DNA from: CAYWMD01 sp964458575
GTDB taxonomy: Bacteria > Verrucomicrobiota > Verrucomicrobiia > Limisphaerales > JADLHS01
Direction: 5' to 3'
DNA length: 64,000 bases
NCBI GenBank assembly: GCA_964458575.1
Contig: CAYWMD010000008.1
Coordinates: 105,552 to 169,551, forward strand
The translations under genes and the position numbers were made by a program. Under the pieces are notes generated by a model, which was given only the letters and a program-made list of their open reading frames with translations, was not told the DNA's origin and searched no databases. Numbering within the stretch: the first letter of the stretch is position 1; the number at the start of each line of letters is the position of its first letter. Shown here one piece after another: positions 1 to 8,454 of this stretch.

Positions 1-1
1 C

Positions 2-619
2 GTTTTGCAGACCGCCCAGACCCTCAAGGGCAATGGCACCGTTCTGGGCAACGTAAACGCCAAAGGCACGATCGCCCCCGGGGCTTCCATTGGCAGCTTG
101 ACCAACGACGGCAACCTGACGCTGGGCGGAAATATCCTGATCGAGGTGGACAAATCCCAGTCGCCCGCTTCCAACGACCTCATCACAGTGACTGGAACGC
201 TGAGCCATGGCGGCGGGGCATCACTGACAGTGGTGAACCTGGGCCCGACGCTGGCAACCAACGACAGCTTTCAGATCTTCAGCAAACCCGTGACTGGCGG
301 CGGAACGATAAACGTGACCGGTGGCGGTGCGTCTTGGACCAACCGGCTCGCCCTCGACGGTTCGATCGCAGTGCTTTCCGTTTCGCCGAAGGTGGCGGCT
401 ACAAATCTGACGATCCAAGCCATCGGTCCGACCAGCCGCACCGTGGGTGGCAGTGGCGCGGGCAACAGCGCTTACAACGTTTACGCTTCAACGAACGTGG
501 CGCTGCCGATGTCAAGCTGGTGGCTGATCGGCACCACCAACTCGACGGCCGGCGGACTGATCCAGTTCCTGGATACGCAGGCGACAAACGTGCAGCGGTT
601 CTATCGCTTCGGCCAGTAG
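2..619 (+). CDS. C-terminal end of an autotransporter-type beta-strand repeat surface protein (partial)
   Basis: The reading frame is already open at the left edge, so the start lies outside the window. The visible 205 or so residues are rich in Gly, Thr, Ser and Asn. They carry the pattern of autotransporter-associated beta-strand repeats (GNGTVLGNVNAKGTIAPGAS, then SIGSLTNDGNLTLGGNILIE), a passenger solenoid common in very large secreted proteins of Verrucomicrobiota. The last 70 residues look like a short beta-rich terminal domain ending FYRFGQ. No PEP-CTERM signal or outer-membrane barrel is visible. The protein is probably exported and displayed at the surface; its ligand is unknown. The next gene, ychF, begins 53 bases downstream on the same strand but is functionally unrelated. 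Confidence 0.75.
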   Translation, partial: VLQTAQTLKGNGTVLGNVNAKGTIAPGASIGSLTNDGNLTLGGNILIEVDKSQSPASNDLITVTGTLSHGGGASLTVVNLGPTLATNDSFQIFSKPVTGGGTINVTGGGASWTNRLALDGSIAVLSVSPKVAATNLTIQAIGPTSRTVGGSGAGNSAYNVYASTNVALPMSSWWLIGTTNSTAGGLIQFLDTQATNVQRFYRFGQ

Positions 620-672
620 GCAAAGTTGATTTCTTGGTGTTCTTCGTGACGGCAATGGTTTAGGCTGCAACC

Positions 673-1776
673 ATGCTGCGCGCGGGAATTATCGGGTTGC
701 CCAACGTCGGAAAGTCCACACTGTTCAACGCGGTCACCCGTTCGCACAAGGCGTCCGCCGAAAATTATCCCTTTTGCACCATTGAACCGAACCTCGGCGT
801 TGTCAGCGTTCCCGACCCGCGCCTCGAACCGCTCGCCAAAATCGCGAAGGTCACCACGGCCATCCCGGCGGCCATCGAATTTGTGGATATCGCTGGTCTC
901 GTCAAAGGCGCATCGCAGGGCGAGGGTCTGGGCAACAAATTCCTCAGCCACATCCGCGAGGTGGACGCCCTGGTGCAGGTGGTCCGCTGTTTCGATGATC
1001 CGGACATCGTGCATGTCACCGGCAGCGTGGATCCAGTGCGTGACATCGAAATCATCAACACCGAACTGGTATTGGCCGACCTCGAAGCGTTGCGCCGCCG
1101 CCGGGATCGCATCAGCAAGGAGGTCAAAGGTGGCGACAAACACGCGGTTGCCGAGAACCACATCCTCGACAAGATCGAACCGCATCTCAACGCCGGCAAA
1201 CCGGCGGCGACCCTGAACTTTGCGCGGGAAGAATGGGAACTCGCGCGAAATTGTTTTCTCCTCACCGCCAAACCCACCATCTTCGCCGCGAATGTGAAAG
1301 AAGGCGAACTGGCCGGGGTGGATGCAAATCCTCACGTCGCCAAGGTGTGCGACTACGCCCGCACGCATCATGCGTGCGACACCGTGCCCATTTGCGCCCA
1401 ACTGGAAAGCGACCTGGCCGACCTGTCCCCCGACGAAGCACGCCAGTATCTGACCGAGTTGGGGGTCAGGGAATCCGGGATCGCCGCCCTGATTCGCAGT
1501 ACCTATCAACTGCTCGGGCTCCGGACCTTTTTCACCTTCAACGAGAAGGAAGTTCGTGCGTGGACCATCCGCGCCGGAGACACGGCGTCGCGCGCGGCGG
1601 GGACAATTCACACCGACTTCGAGCGGGGTTTCATCAAGGCCGAGCGCGTGCAGTGTGAAGAATTGCTCAAGGCCGGCTCCGTGGCGCACGCGCGTGAAAC
1701 CGGACACTACTCTCATGAAGGCCGCGATTACGTGGTGAAAGACGGCGACGTGCTGCTGTTCAAGTTCAACGTCTGA
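673..1776 (+). CDS. ychF: Redox-regulated ATPase YchF (Obg-like ATPase)
   Basis: A 367-residue protein, the usual family length. The P-loop GLPNVGKST is at residues 8-16, the switch segment DIAGLVKGA at about 72-80, and the NVKE motif near residue 212. NVKE replaces the NKxD of true GTPases and underlies the ATP preference of this family. The C-terminal 85 residues form a TGS domain (GHYSHEGRDYVV). YchF is a cytosolic ribosome-associated ATPase implicated in translation and oxidative stress responses. The ATG at 673 gives the canonical N-terminus (MLRAGIIGLPNVGKS). It is transcribed toward the amidase gene, whose stop is only 11 bases away. Confidence 0.97.
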   Translation: MLRAGIIGLPNVGKSTLFNAVTRSHKASAENYPFCTIEPNLGVVSVPDPRLEPLAKIAKVTTAIPAAIEFVDIAGLVKGASQGEGLGNKFLSHIREVDALVQVVRCFDDPDIVHVTGSVDPVRDIEIINTELVLADLEALRRRRDRISKEVKGGDKHAVAENHILDKIEPHLNAGKPAATLNFAREEWELARNCFLLTAKPTIFAANVKEGELAGVDANPHVAKVCDYARTHHACDTVPICAQLESDLADLSPDEARQYLTELGVRESGIAALIRSTYQLLGLRTFFTFNEKEVRAWTIRAGDTASRAAGTIHTDFERGFIKAERVQCEELLKAGSVAHARETGHYSHEGRDYVVKDGDVLLFKFNV

Positions 1777-1787
1777 ACGCCAGTTGA

Positions 1788-2552
1788 TCAGCCGCCAGAT
1801 CGCAAGTCCTGAAGCAGGTTTTTCGTCGGAAAATATTTCCCCGGACAGCGCGTTTTCACGGTGTTGATTTGCTGGTGAGTCTTGACGGCGGAGTTGGTCA
1901 ACTGACACCGGTCCATGAGCGCTTCAATCAGCGCCGTGAGACTGCGCCTTTGTTTGGCCGTCGGCTTGTTCTTGTCGAAATTGCCCACCAGACAGATGCC
2001 GATGGCAACCTTGTTTTGCTCCTCGCTGTGAAGGTGGCCGCCGTCCAGTTGTTTGCGCCAGCGCTGTCCCACGGCGATCTGGCCGTCCCGCATGCCGTTC
2101 CCATTTCCGATGACGAAATGATAGGCCAGACCATGTTCCATGTGACGCACCTCGCGATGATAGCGGTCCATGGATTTGAGCGTTCCTTCGTCCACACCGC
2201 TGTGATGAATCACGATGTATCGCCAGCGACCCGGTGATACGCGGGCCGATTGGATCGCTTCGCGAATTGATTTTTCCAGGATCGGCCCGCGGGCATCGTC
2301 CGTGGGTGCTTTCGACGGGATGAGCAAATGCTGGCCGATGAACAGTTGCGCCTTGGCATCCAGGCCATTGCGATCCGCCAGTTGCGACACCGAAATGCCG
2401 TGGCGCCGGGCGAGCCCATAAAGCGTGTCGTTGCGCTTGACCACATATCTTTGCTCGTCGGCGCGAACGATCGCCGTCACCGCCAGCAACAACGCCGCGC
2501 TATAACGCAACATCCGACCGACCGAATGCGGGCAAATGCCAGGACGTTTCAT
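1788..2552 (-). CDS. LysM-containing N-acetylmuramoyl-L-alanine amidase
   Basis: A 254-residue exported cell-wall hydrolase. A hydrophobic signal-like stretch (LRYSAALLLAVTAIVRA) ends near residue 31. It is followed by one LysM peptidoglycan-binding module (YVVKRNDTLYGLARRHGISV) at about residues 36-80, and then an amidase_2/PGRP-type catalytic domain from about 105. Likely zinc ligands are the His of YIVIHHSG and the late His and Cys in KTHQQINTVKTRCPGKYF. The enzyme should cleave the bond between MurNAc and L-Ala in the periplasm. An internal ATG (residue 14) would give a more typical signal peptide, so the start could be at 2513. It is convergent with ychF. Confidence 0.9.
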   Translation of the reverse strand: MKRPGICPHSVGRMLRYSAALLLAVTAIVRADEQRYVVKRNDTLYGLARRHGISVSQLADRNGLDAKAQLFIGQHLLIPSKAPTDDARGPILEKSIREAIQSARVSPGRWRYIVIHHSGVDEGTLKSMDRYHREVRHMEHGLAYHFVIGNGNGMRDGQIAVGQRWRKQLDGGHLHSEEQNKVAIGICLVGNFDKNKPTAKQRRSLTALIEALMDRCQLTNSAVKTHQQINTVKTRCPGKYFPTKNLLQDLRSGG

Positions 2553-2658
2553 TTCAATTTACAGATGGTAAGAGTTAGCATATCCAGCGGGTGACCGGCT
2601 AGGCTTTTGGCAACAAAAAATCCGGGTTGACGAACGGTGTTACGACTGGAACTTGATA

Positions 2659-3567
2659 ATGAAAAAAAACCTTCTGTTCATTTTAGTGGCGGCGACCGTC
2701 TTCACCAGCGGGCTCTCCGCGCTTGCCGCTCCCTTCACCCGCACGGAAGACGTGATTTACGGCCGCAAGTTTGGCACGGCGCTGACCCTCGACGTCTTTC
2801 AACCCGCCAAAACCAACGGTGTCGGCATCATTTTCATGGTCAGCGGCGGTTGGTTTTCGCATCACGACTCCATCAGCGCGCCGAAACTCCAGCCTTTTCT
2901 CGACCGCGGTTACACCGTTTTCGCCGTCGTGCATGGCTCGCAACCAAAGTTCACCGTCCCGGAAATCGTGCAGGACATTCACCGCGCGGTGCGCTTCATC
3001 CGGCACAATGCCGCGAAGTACGGCGTGGACACGGATCGGTTGGGAATCACTGGCGGTAGCGCCGGCGGTCATTTGAGCCTGACCATGGCGGTAAAAGGCG
3101 GTCCGGGAAAACCCGAGGCCAAGGATCCGGTGGAACGCGCGAGCAGCGCCGTGCAATGCGTCGCCTGCTTCTTTCCGCCCACGGACTTTCTCAATTACGG
3201 CGCCCCTGGCGACAACGCCGTGGGCGTGGGCACGTTGAAAGATTTCAAACCCGCGTTCGGCCCCCGCGCGGATACGAGCGAAGGCCGGCAGGAGTTGGGT
3301 CGCGAAATTTCCCCGATTTATTTTGTTCACTCGAACACCCCGCCCATCCTCATTATCCACGGGGATGCCGACAAACTGGTGCCCATCTATCAGGCGCAGA
3401 CCTTCATAAAACGCTGCGAGGAAATCGGCGTGAAGGCGAAGCTGGTCGTGCACGAAGGCGGCGGCCACGGTTGGCCGGGCATCAACCAGGAACTGCCGGT
3501 TCTGGCTGACTGGTTTGACGAAAACCTGCGCGGCATCACGCCCGCCAAGGCGCCGAAAACTCCCTGA
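2659..3567 (+). CDS. Secreted alpha/beta hydrolase (esterase/BD-FAE-like)
   Basis: A 302-residue alpha/beta hydrolase with a clear signal peptide (MKKNLLFILVAATVFTSG, cleavage after LSALA). The nucleophile elbow is GGSAGGHLS, the acid lies in IHGDADKLVP, and the catalytic His is in GGGHGWPG. Together these give a full Ser-Asp-His triad. The oxyanion region FMVSGGWFSH resembles the HGG-type hydrolases that deacetylate hemicellulose or act on small esters. The ATG at 2659 is preferred over the TTG at 2653 because it gives MKK at the signal start. The substrate cannot be read from the sequence; a role in polysaccharide breakdown is inferred from family and genome style. Confidence 0.85.
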   Translation: MKKNLLFILVAATVFTSGLSALAAPFTRTEDVIYGRKFGTALTLDVFQPAKTNGVGIIFMVSGGWFSHHDSISAPKLQPFLDRGYTVFAVVHGSQPKFTVPEIVQDIHRAVRFIRHNAAKYGVDTDRLGITGGSAGGHLSLTMAVKGGPGKPEAKDPVERASSAVQCVACFFPPTDFLNYGAPGDNAVGVGTLKDFKPAFGPRADTSEGRQELGREISPIYFVHSNTPPILIIHGDADKLVPIYQAQTFIKRCEEIGVKAKLVVHEGGGHGWPGINQELPVLADWFDENLRGITPAKAPKTP

Positions 3568-3644
3568 TGCAGCGTCGCCTCCGGCAACGGCGCTCCCCAT
3601 GCCGCGGACTTGAGCTTCAAACGACAACCGATTACCATTGCCCC

Positions 3645-3881
3645 ATGCCGATTTACGAGTTTCATTGTGAGAAGTGCGAGGCTGACAGCGAAATCCTGGT
3701 GCGCTCCAGCGATTGGAAGGTTGCGAAATGCCCGCAATGTGGTTCAACCAAGCTGACCAAGAAATTTTCCGTTTTCGCATCGGCTACGGCCGGAGCTAGC
3801 ACCGCCAGCGCGGCGCCGGCCTGTACGAGCAACCCGCGTTCTTGTTGCGCCTGCGGCACCGGCCGCCCCCATCGGCACTGA
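3645..3881 (+). CDS. FmdB-family zinc ribbon protein
   Basis: A 78-residue protein starting MPIYEFHCEKC, the signature of the FmdB/CxxC zinc-ribbon family. It has one CxxC pair in FHCEKC and a second in CPQC, which together bind one zinc ion. A Ser/Ala/Thr-rich tail follows and ends with extra cysteines (SCCACGTGR). The family is widespread and often encoded singly; a regulatory role has been proposed for FmdB but is not proven. The ATG at 3645 gives the family N-terminus; the frame is open further upstream but that part is unrelated. Confidence 0.9.
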   Translation: MPIYEFHCEKCEADSEILVRSSDWKVAKCPQCGSTKLTKKFSVFASATAGASTASAAPACTSNPRSCCACGTGRPHRH

Positions 3882-3939
3882 ACCATCATCCGGCAGCAAA
3901 AGGCGAAGCGTCACTGGGCGGCGGAGCGTTGCTTCCCGT

Positions 3940-4638
3940 TTAACGCTTTGACGTTTCGACCCTCCCGCACACTTCCGCTGCGGAGATTTCTCGTAAGTCC
4001 TTCACCACCCAATCCGGTGCGTGCTGCTTCAACTCTTCCAGCGTGTGACCGCCGGTGGCGACCGCGAGCACCTTCGCTCCGATGGCCCGCCCGCACCGGA
4101 TGTCATGCGCCGTGTCGCCCACAACTACGATTTGATCCCCGGGCAAAGGCGCGTTTAGGACGCGGCTGCCGCGTTCGCGGGCCACGACGGCAATCTGATT
4201 GCGATCCTCGTGATCGTCCGCAAAGGCGCCGGTTCGGAAAATGTCCCACAACTTGAAATGGCGCAGCTTGATTTCCGCTCCGAGCCGGATGTTGCCGGTG
4301 AGCAGGCCGATGAGCGGCGGGTGAGGGAGCTGTTCCAGGTCGCGGATGAAATCGGTTACCCCCGGGCAAATCTCGCCCTGGCACCCGCGCATCAGGTCGT
4401 CGAGGCAATGCGCGTAGCTCGCAAAGAACCGCCGAAAGTTTTCCTCACTCGGAGGAATGTTGCTCAAGGTAAACATTTCGCGCACCAGCGAAATGTCCGT
4501 GCGCCCGGCAAAACGCATGCGTTCCGTGCCGCCATCAATGCCGAAAACCGAGGCGAACGTGCGGGCAAACGCCTCCACCCCCGTGCCCCCGGTGCGGATC
4601 AACGTCCCGTCAATATCGAATAGAACCAGCCGGATCAT
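3940..4638 (-). CDS. HAD-superfamily phosphatase (phosphoglycolate-phosphatase-like)
   Basis: A 232-residue cytosolic HAD hydrolase. Motif I is DIDGTLI at about residue 8 (nucleophile Asp and acid Asp), motif II is GLLTGN, and motif IV is VVGDTAHDIRCGRAIGA with the magnesium-binding Asp residues. The helical cap between motifs I and II places it in the Gph-like C1 group, so it probably dephosphorylates a small phospho-metabolite such as 2-phosphoglycolate. Exact specificity cannot be assigned from sequence. It converges with the FmdB gene. Confidence 0.85.
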   Translation of the reverse strand: MIRLVLFDIDGTLIRTGGTGVEAFARTFASVFGIDGGTERMRFAGRTDISLVREMFTLSNIPPSEENFRRFFASYAHCLDDLMRGCQGEICPGVTDFIRDLEQLPHPPLIGLLTGNIRLGAEIKLRHFKLWDIFRTGAFADDHEDRNQIAVVARERGSRVLNAPLPGDQIVVVGDTAHDIRCGRAIGAKVLAVATGGHTLEELKQHAPDWVVKDLREISAAEVCGRVETSKR

Positions 4639-4879
4639 CGCGCTGGAAAATAGTCGCGGTGTGGTCCGCGTGCAACGACAACCAGAGCCACGACCACCGG
4701 TGCCATGAGTGATCTCCGCACGAAGCGCGTCGGTCTGGCTGGGTTGGAAAGTGGGATGTGTCCGCTCAAGCTCTCGAAGAATAGTTTTGACAGACCGCCT
4801 GACTCAATCATAGTGCCTTCATCGTCTCCTAAACAATAATTCGCCATCAGGGCGCAAAAACCAAAACCCAAGCAACACT

Positions 4880-5527
4880 ATGAGAGCACACATCAAACGT
4901 TTAACCATAACCTGCATGGCCGCCTTGCTGGGCTGTATTATTGGCCTGCAATCCGGCTCGGCCAATGAGGTGGTCACGTCCGTCTTTGCGTCATACTACC
5001 CCGGCATGACCAACGAGACGTATGGCTACGAATTCACGGTCGGTAGCCAGGACATCAGCGTAAACGCTTTGGGCGTTTGGGACCCAAGCTTGGGCGTCGG
5101 TTTGATTGACAGCCACGACGTGGGTCTTTGGGATGAGTTAGGAAACCTGCTGACCAGCGTCACCATACCGAGTGGCAACTTGTCCACGCTGTCCGCCAGT
5201 GGATTCTGGTATGAACCCATCTCAGGTTCACTCACACTTTCCGCCAATGCCACCTATGTTTTGGGCGCAAAATATCCCCTCTGGGCACCGAGCATGGACA
5301 CCGGAGTCATCTTTGCAACCACCACGAGCGATCCTGAGATTACCCTCGGTGACGCCCGACGTACCTCTACCATGACTTTTGCATTCCCGGACATAATCTT
5401 GGGAAGTCTGAATGACGGCTACTTTGGCCCCAATCTGGATTACACCGTGGTGCCGGAGCCGAATACCATCGCCATACTGGGTCTGGGGCTGCTGGCCGGT
5501 GCACGGCTGCGAGGAAGTCGCCGGTAA
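4880..5527 (+). CDS. PEP-CTERM sorting-domain protein
   Basis: A 215-residue exported protein with an N-terminal signal peptide (about residues 1-28, ending SGSA). The central beta-rich domain (YGYEFTVGSQDISVNALGVW) resembles the DUF4082-like domains seen in many PEP-CTERM proteins. The C-terminus is a canonical sorting signal: VVPEPNTIAILGLGLLAG followed by the basic tail ARLRGSRR. The exosortase system recognises the PEP motif and processes the protein at the inner membrane, and such proteins end up in the extracellular matrix. No exosortase gene is visible here. The roughly 240 bases upstream hold no convincing gene. Confidence 0.88.
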   Translation: MRAHIKRLTITCMAALLGCIIGLQSGSANEVVTSVFASYYPGMTNETYGYEFTVGSQDISVNALGVWDPSLGVGLIDSHDVGLWDELGNLLTSVTIPSGNLSTLSASGFWYEPISGSLTLSANATYVLGAKYPLWAPSMDTGVIFATTTSDPEITLGDARRTSTMTFAFPDIILGSLNDGYFGPNLDYTVVPEPNTIAILGLGLLAGARLRGSRR

Positions 5528-5646
5528 GCGCAAACATCTCGCTCATCAACGATCTCCCTGTGCGCCCGGGACTGCGCTGCTTGAAGTTCCGCCCCAGCGC
5601 ACAGCGCCGACGGAACCCAAAGCGGTGTAACCGCGGGATTCCGAAC

Positions 5647-6426
5647 TCAGCGTTTGCGGGTGTAATTGGCCTGCGCGTATTTTTTGGCGGCCAATTCACC
5701 CGCGCGCGTTTGCAAAGTGGCGGCGAAGTCGAACTCGACCCACGCGACGCCGGCCGCATCACACATCCCCTGTTGCCAGGCCGGGCGCGCCAACGACAGT
5801 GGCGGGGGTTGGACCGAGCCTTGAATCAAAAGCCCCGCGCGCGTCCGGCGCTGCGCCGCGCCCGCGATCTTTTTTCCCTGCCACAGCAAATCATGTTTCT
5901 CGTGACCAACAAAGCACTGGCCCGGGCCAGCCTTGCGGGCCGATTCGGCCAGCTCGGTGGGCACGTTTAGTTTGTTGAACGCAGCACGAATCCATTCGTG
6001 AACGTGCCGGTAACTTTCCTCGGCGCGAAGCGCATACCACCCGTGGCCCGGCGGAAACGCGAGGCTGTAAGTCCAGTCCGCATCATGCGGAACAATGCCG
6101 CCGCCAGTCGGACGGCGCACCAGCGGACGCAGCTGCGTGGCGCGCTCCACTTCGGCGTATTTTTGAAAGTAGCCAAAAGACGCTGCCGGCTCGGTCCATC
6201 CGTAAAACCGCAACACCGGCTTACCGATCCGCGGCATGGCTTCCAGTAACGCCTCATCCATCGCCATGTTGAAGGCTGGTGGACAAGGGCCGGAATTGAG
6301 CAAGAGACCATGGGAACATTCAACATTCAACGTCGAACCCCCAACATTCAATTGCTTCGCGCGCCCGCAGGCTGGTTCCGCAGTTGGGCGTTGAACGTTG
6401 AATGTTGAATGTTGAATGTTCTCCAT
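5647..6426 (-). CDS. Lipoate-protein ligase A-family protein with repeat-derived N-terminus
   Basis: A 259-residue protein of the BPL/LplA/LipB fold. The core starts about residue 40 (LLNSGPCPPAFNMAMDEALL). It contains RRPTGGGIVPHDADWTYSLA and the ligand-binding lysine in GKKIAGAAQRR. Lipoate ligases activate lipoate and transfer it to E2 or H-protein domains; some relatives are octanoyltransferases, so the exact reaction is uncertain. The first 38 residues (IQHSTFNVQ... and LNVGGSTLNVE) come from heptanucleotide repeats. The ATG at 6426 lies one base after the nth stop and has AGGGA upstream, which argues for coupled translation from there. A TTG at 6303 would give a protein without the repeat peptide. 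Confidence 0.8.
   Translation of the reverse strand: MENIQHSTFNVQRPTAEPACGRAKQLNVGGSTLNVECSHGLLLNSGPCPPAFNMAMDEALLEAMPRIGKPVLRFYGWTEPAASFGYFQKYAEVERATQLRPLVRRPTGGGIVPHDADWTYSLAFPPGHGWYALRAEESYRHVHEWIRAAFNKLNVPTELAESARKAGPGQCFVGHEKHDLLWQGKKIAGAAQRRTRAGLLIQGSVQPPPLSLARPAWQQGMCDAAGVAWVEFDFAATLQTRAGELAAKKYAQANYTRKR
6315..6425. repeat. Inverted pair of CATTCAA/TTGAATG heptad arrays
   Basis: At 6315-6352 degenerate CATTCAA units occur (AACATTCAACATTCAACG). At 6383-6425 the reverse-complement units occur (TTGAACG, then TTGAATG repeated). The two arrays face each other across a short spacer and cover the 5' end of the lplA-like gene, so they are translated as IQHSTFNVQ- and LNVGGSTLNV-like peptides. 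The same heptad family recurs at 40587, 45126, 45513 and throughout 52.8-53.6 kb. Confidence 0.85.
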
Positions 6427-6427
6427 T

Positions 6428-7081
6428 TCAGAGTTTCCCTGCCGACGGACAGAGCGCGGCGATTTCGCAGGCGGCGCACTCCGGTTTGCGCGCGGAGCAT
6501 CGCCGCCGCCCGTGCCAGATGAGCCAGTGACTGAACAACGTCCATTGTTCGCGCGGCACGAGCGGCATCAAATCCTGCTCGATGTTTTCGGGGTCGGTTT
6601 CTTTCGTTAATCCGAGCCGTTGCGACAGGCGCGCAATGTGCGTGTCCACGACGACCCCTACGTTGATCCCGAAGGCATTTCCGAGGACGACATTGGCCGT
6701 CTTGCGTCCGACCCCGCCCAGTTGCGTGAGTTCTGCCATGGTTCGCGGCACTTCGCCCTGGTGCTGCGCAACAATCGCGGCGCAACAAGCCTTGATGTTC
6801 TTCGCCTTGTTCCGGAAAAAGCCGGTGCTCTTGATGGCGGTCTCCAGATCGGCGAGGTCAGCATGCGCATACTCGGCCGCGGTCCGGTATTTCTGGAACA
6901 ACTCCGCCGTGACCAGGTTCACACGCTTGTCCGTGCATTGCGCCGACAGAATGGTGGCGATGAGCAGTTCGAGCGGGCTGGAATAATTCAGTTCGCAATG
7001 GGCGTCGGGATACGTCTGTTGCAGCGCAGCGATGATCTGCTTCGTGCGAGCGGCTTTGGCTTCGACGGTTTCGCGCGACAT
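6428..7081 (-). CDS. nth: Endonuclease III (DNA glycosylase/AP lyase)
   Basis: A 217-residue protein, normal for the family. The helix-hairpin-helix LGGVGRKTANVV contains the catalytic lysine, and VDTHIARLSQRLGL contains the catalytic aspartate. The C-terminal [4Fe-4S] ligands follow the family spacing C-x6-C-x2-C-x5-C in CSARKPECAACEIAALC. The enzyme removes oxidised pyrimidines and nicks the abasic site during base excision repair. It is followed after one base by the lplA-like gene, so the two are probably co-transcribed, though no functional link is known. Confidence 0.96.
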   Translation of the reverse strand: MSRETVEAKAARTKQIIAALQQTYPDAHCELNYSSPLELLIATILSAQCTDKRVNLVTAELFQKYRTAAEYAHADLADLETAIKSTGFFRNKAKNIKACCAAIVAQHQGEVPRTMAELTQLGGVGRKTANVVLGNAFGINVGVVVDTHIARLSQRLGLTKETDPENIEQDLMPLVPREQWTLFSHWLIWHGRRRCSARKPECAACEIAALCPSAGKL

Positions 7082-7157
7082 GGCGGGACAAGCTTAACGG
7101 CGTGAAGACTCGCGGCAAGTCTGTGTCTGGGCTGAAAGAAGGCCATCAGGCAGTTTT

Positions 7158-7229
7158 CATTTTCTGACCTCAATTTTCCTGCCCCAAGTTTTTTCCCATT
7201 TTCCTGTCATCCATTTTCCTGTCATCCTT
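7158..7229. repeat. TTTTCCTG-type dispersed repeat with a 15-bp tandem duplication
   Basis: The 15-mer CATTTTCCTGTCATC occurs twice in perfect tandem at 7197-7211 and 7212-7226. It is preceded by related words (CATTTTCTGACC, AATTTTCCTGCC) from 7158. Related words appear in reverse orientation at about 16000-16063 and forward at 53533-53553, so this is a dispersed family. It fills the gap between nth and the epimerase and probably contains no gene. Confidence 0.7.
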
Positions 7230-7235
7230 TGGACC

Positions 7236-8396
7236 TTGAACAAACGCAAACTACTGCGGCTCTGCCAGGAATTGCTGCTCGACGGCATCGTACCGTTTTG
7301 GGCGCGGCACGGGGTTGACGCCGAGTTCGGCGGCGTGCTCTCGTGCATGGAGGAAGACGGCAAACGCATCAGCACCGACAAATACATCTGGTCGCAGGCG
7401 CGCTGGGTGTGGGTCTGCTCGGCGCTTTACAACCGCATCGAGCAACGGCCGGAATTTCTGACCTGGGCGCGGGCGACGATTGATTTTCTGCTGCGGCAGG
7501 GACGCGACGATCAAGGTCGCTGGGTTTTCTCGACCACACGTGACGGCAAGATCATCGAAGGCGCGACCAGCATTTACTCGGATTGCTTCGTCATTTACGG
7601 CCTGAGCGAATACTGCCGCGCAACCAAGGATGCCGCGTTGCTGGCGCTGGCGCGGAAGATGTTTGCAGGCGTTCGCGAACGAATCGAAGCCCTGGACTTT
7701 GCTGAGACCGCGCCCTACAAACTCCCGCCTAACCGCCGCAACCACGGCGTGCCGATGATTCTAACCGAAGTTGCGTCCGAACTCGCCAAGACCTGCAACG
7801 ATACGGGAATCGCTGCCGCCGCCGATGATTATTCCAGCCGCGTGATGCAGCACTTTGTCCGGCCAGAACGGAAGTGTTTGCTGGAATTTCTTGACCGCAA
7901 CTACCGCGAAGTGCCGCCGCCGGAAGGGACTTTCGTGATGCCGGGCCACGCGATTGAGTCCATGTGGTTTGTGATGCATCACGCGTTGACGCGGAACGAT
8001 CGCAAGACTATCCGCGACGCGGCCGAGGTGATCCGTTGGCATTTGGAAAAAGGTTGGGACCAGGAATACGGCGGCATTTTTCTGGGCATTGACGCCGAGG
8101 GTCATTCCCCGTTCATGCCGAATTCGGATCGGAAGCTCTGGTGGCCGCATACCGAAGCGCTTTACGCCTTGCTGCTCGCCCGCACACTCACCGGCGAATG
8201 CTGGTGCGCGGAATGGTATGAGCGCGTTCATGAATGGTCCTTCCACCATTTCGCCATGCCTGCCGTCGGCGAATGGCGGCAGCGGCTCGACCGCAAGGGC
8301 AATCCCATCACCGACGTGGTGGCCTTACCGGTGAAAGACCCGTTCCACTTGCCGCGCGCCGTGATTCTTGCAATTCAACTGCTCCGAAAAAGTTGA
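7236..8396 (+). CDS. AGE-family epimerase/isomerase (N-acylglucosamine 2-epimerase-like)
   Basis: A 386-residue (alpha/alpha)6-barrel enzyme. The diagnostic stretches are YIWSQARWVWVCSALYN, YSDCFVIYGLSEY, PGHAIESMWFVMH and LWWPHTEALYALLLA; the conserved histidines of the last two line the active site. Family members epimerise N-acylglucosamine, cellobiose or mannose at C2 in the cytosol. The gene context does not decide among these. The earliest start is a TTG at 7236 giving MNKRKLLRLCQELL, which fits the family N-terminus; no strong ribosome binding site is visible. Confidence 0.85.
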   Translation: MNKRKLLRLCQELLLDGIVPFWARHGVDAEFGGVLSCMEEDGKRISTDKYIWSQARWVWVCSALYNRIEQRPEFLTWARATIDFLLRQGRDDQGRWVFSTTRDGKIIEGATSIYSDCFVIYGLSEYCRATKDAALLALARKMFAGVRERIEALDFAETAPYKLPPNRRNHGVPMILTEVASELAKTCNDTGIAAAADDYSSRVMQHFVRPERKCLLEFLDRNYREVPPPEGTFVMPGHAIESMWFVMHHALTRNDRKTIRDAAEVIRWHLEKGWDQEYGGIFLGIDAEGHSPFMPNSDRKLWWPHTEALYALLLARTLTGECWCAEWYERVHEWSFHHFAMPAVGEWRQRLDRKGNPITDVVALPVKDPFHLPRAVILAIQLLRKS

Positions 8397-8454
8397 ACTT
8401 TAGGAAATCAATCCTTCACCGGTGGTGAACTGTTGAAGCAACCCCCTTACGATT

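Noticed and set aside
601..1908. 435-codon open frame on the minus strand
   Set aside because: It lies antisense to ychF, whose product is unmistakable; the antisense residues show no family and reflect GC-rich codon use.
4635..4871. 78-codon minus-strand open frame upstream of the PEP-CTERM gene
   Set aside because: No family, no signal and no ribosome binding site; it overlaps the likely promoter region.
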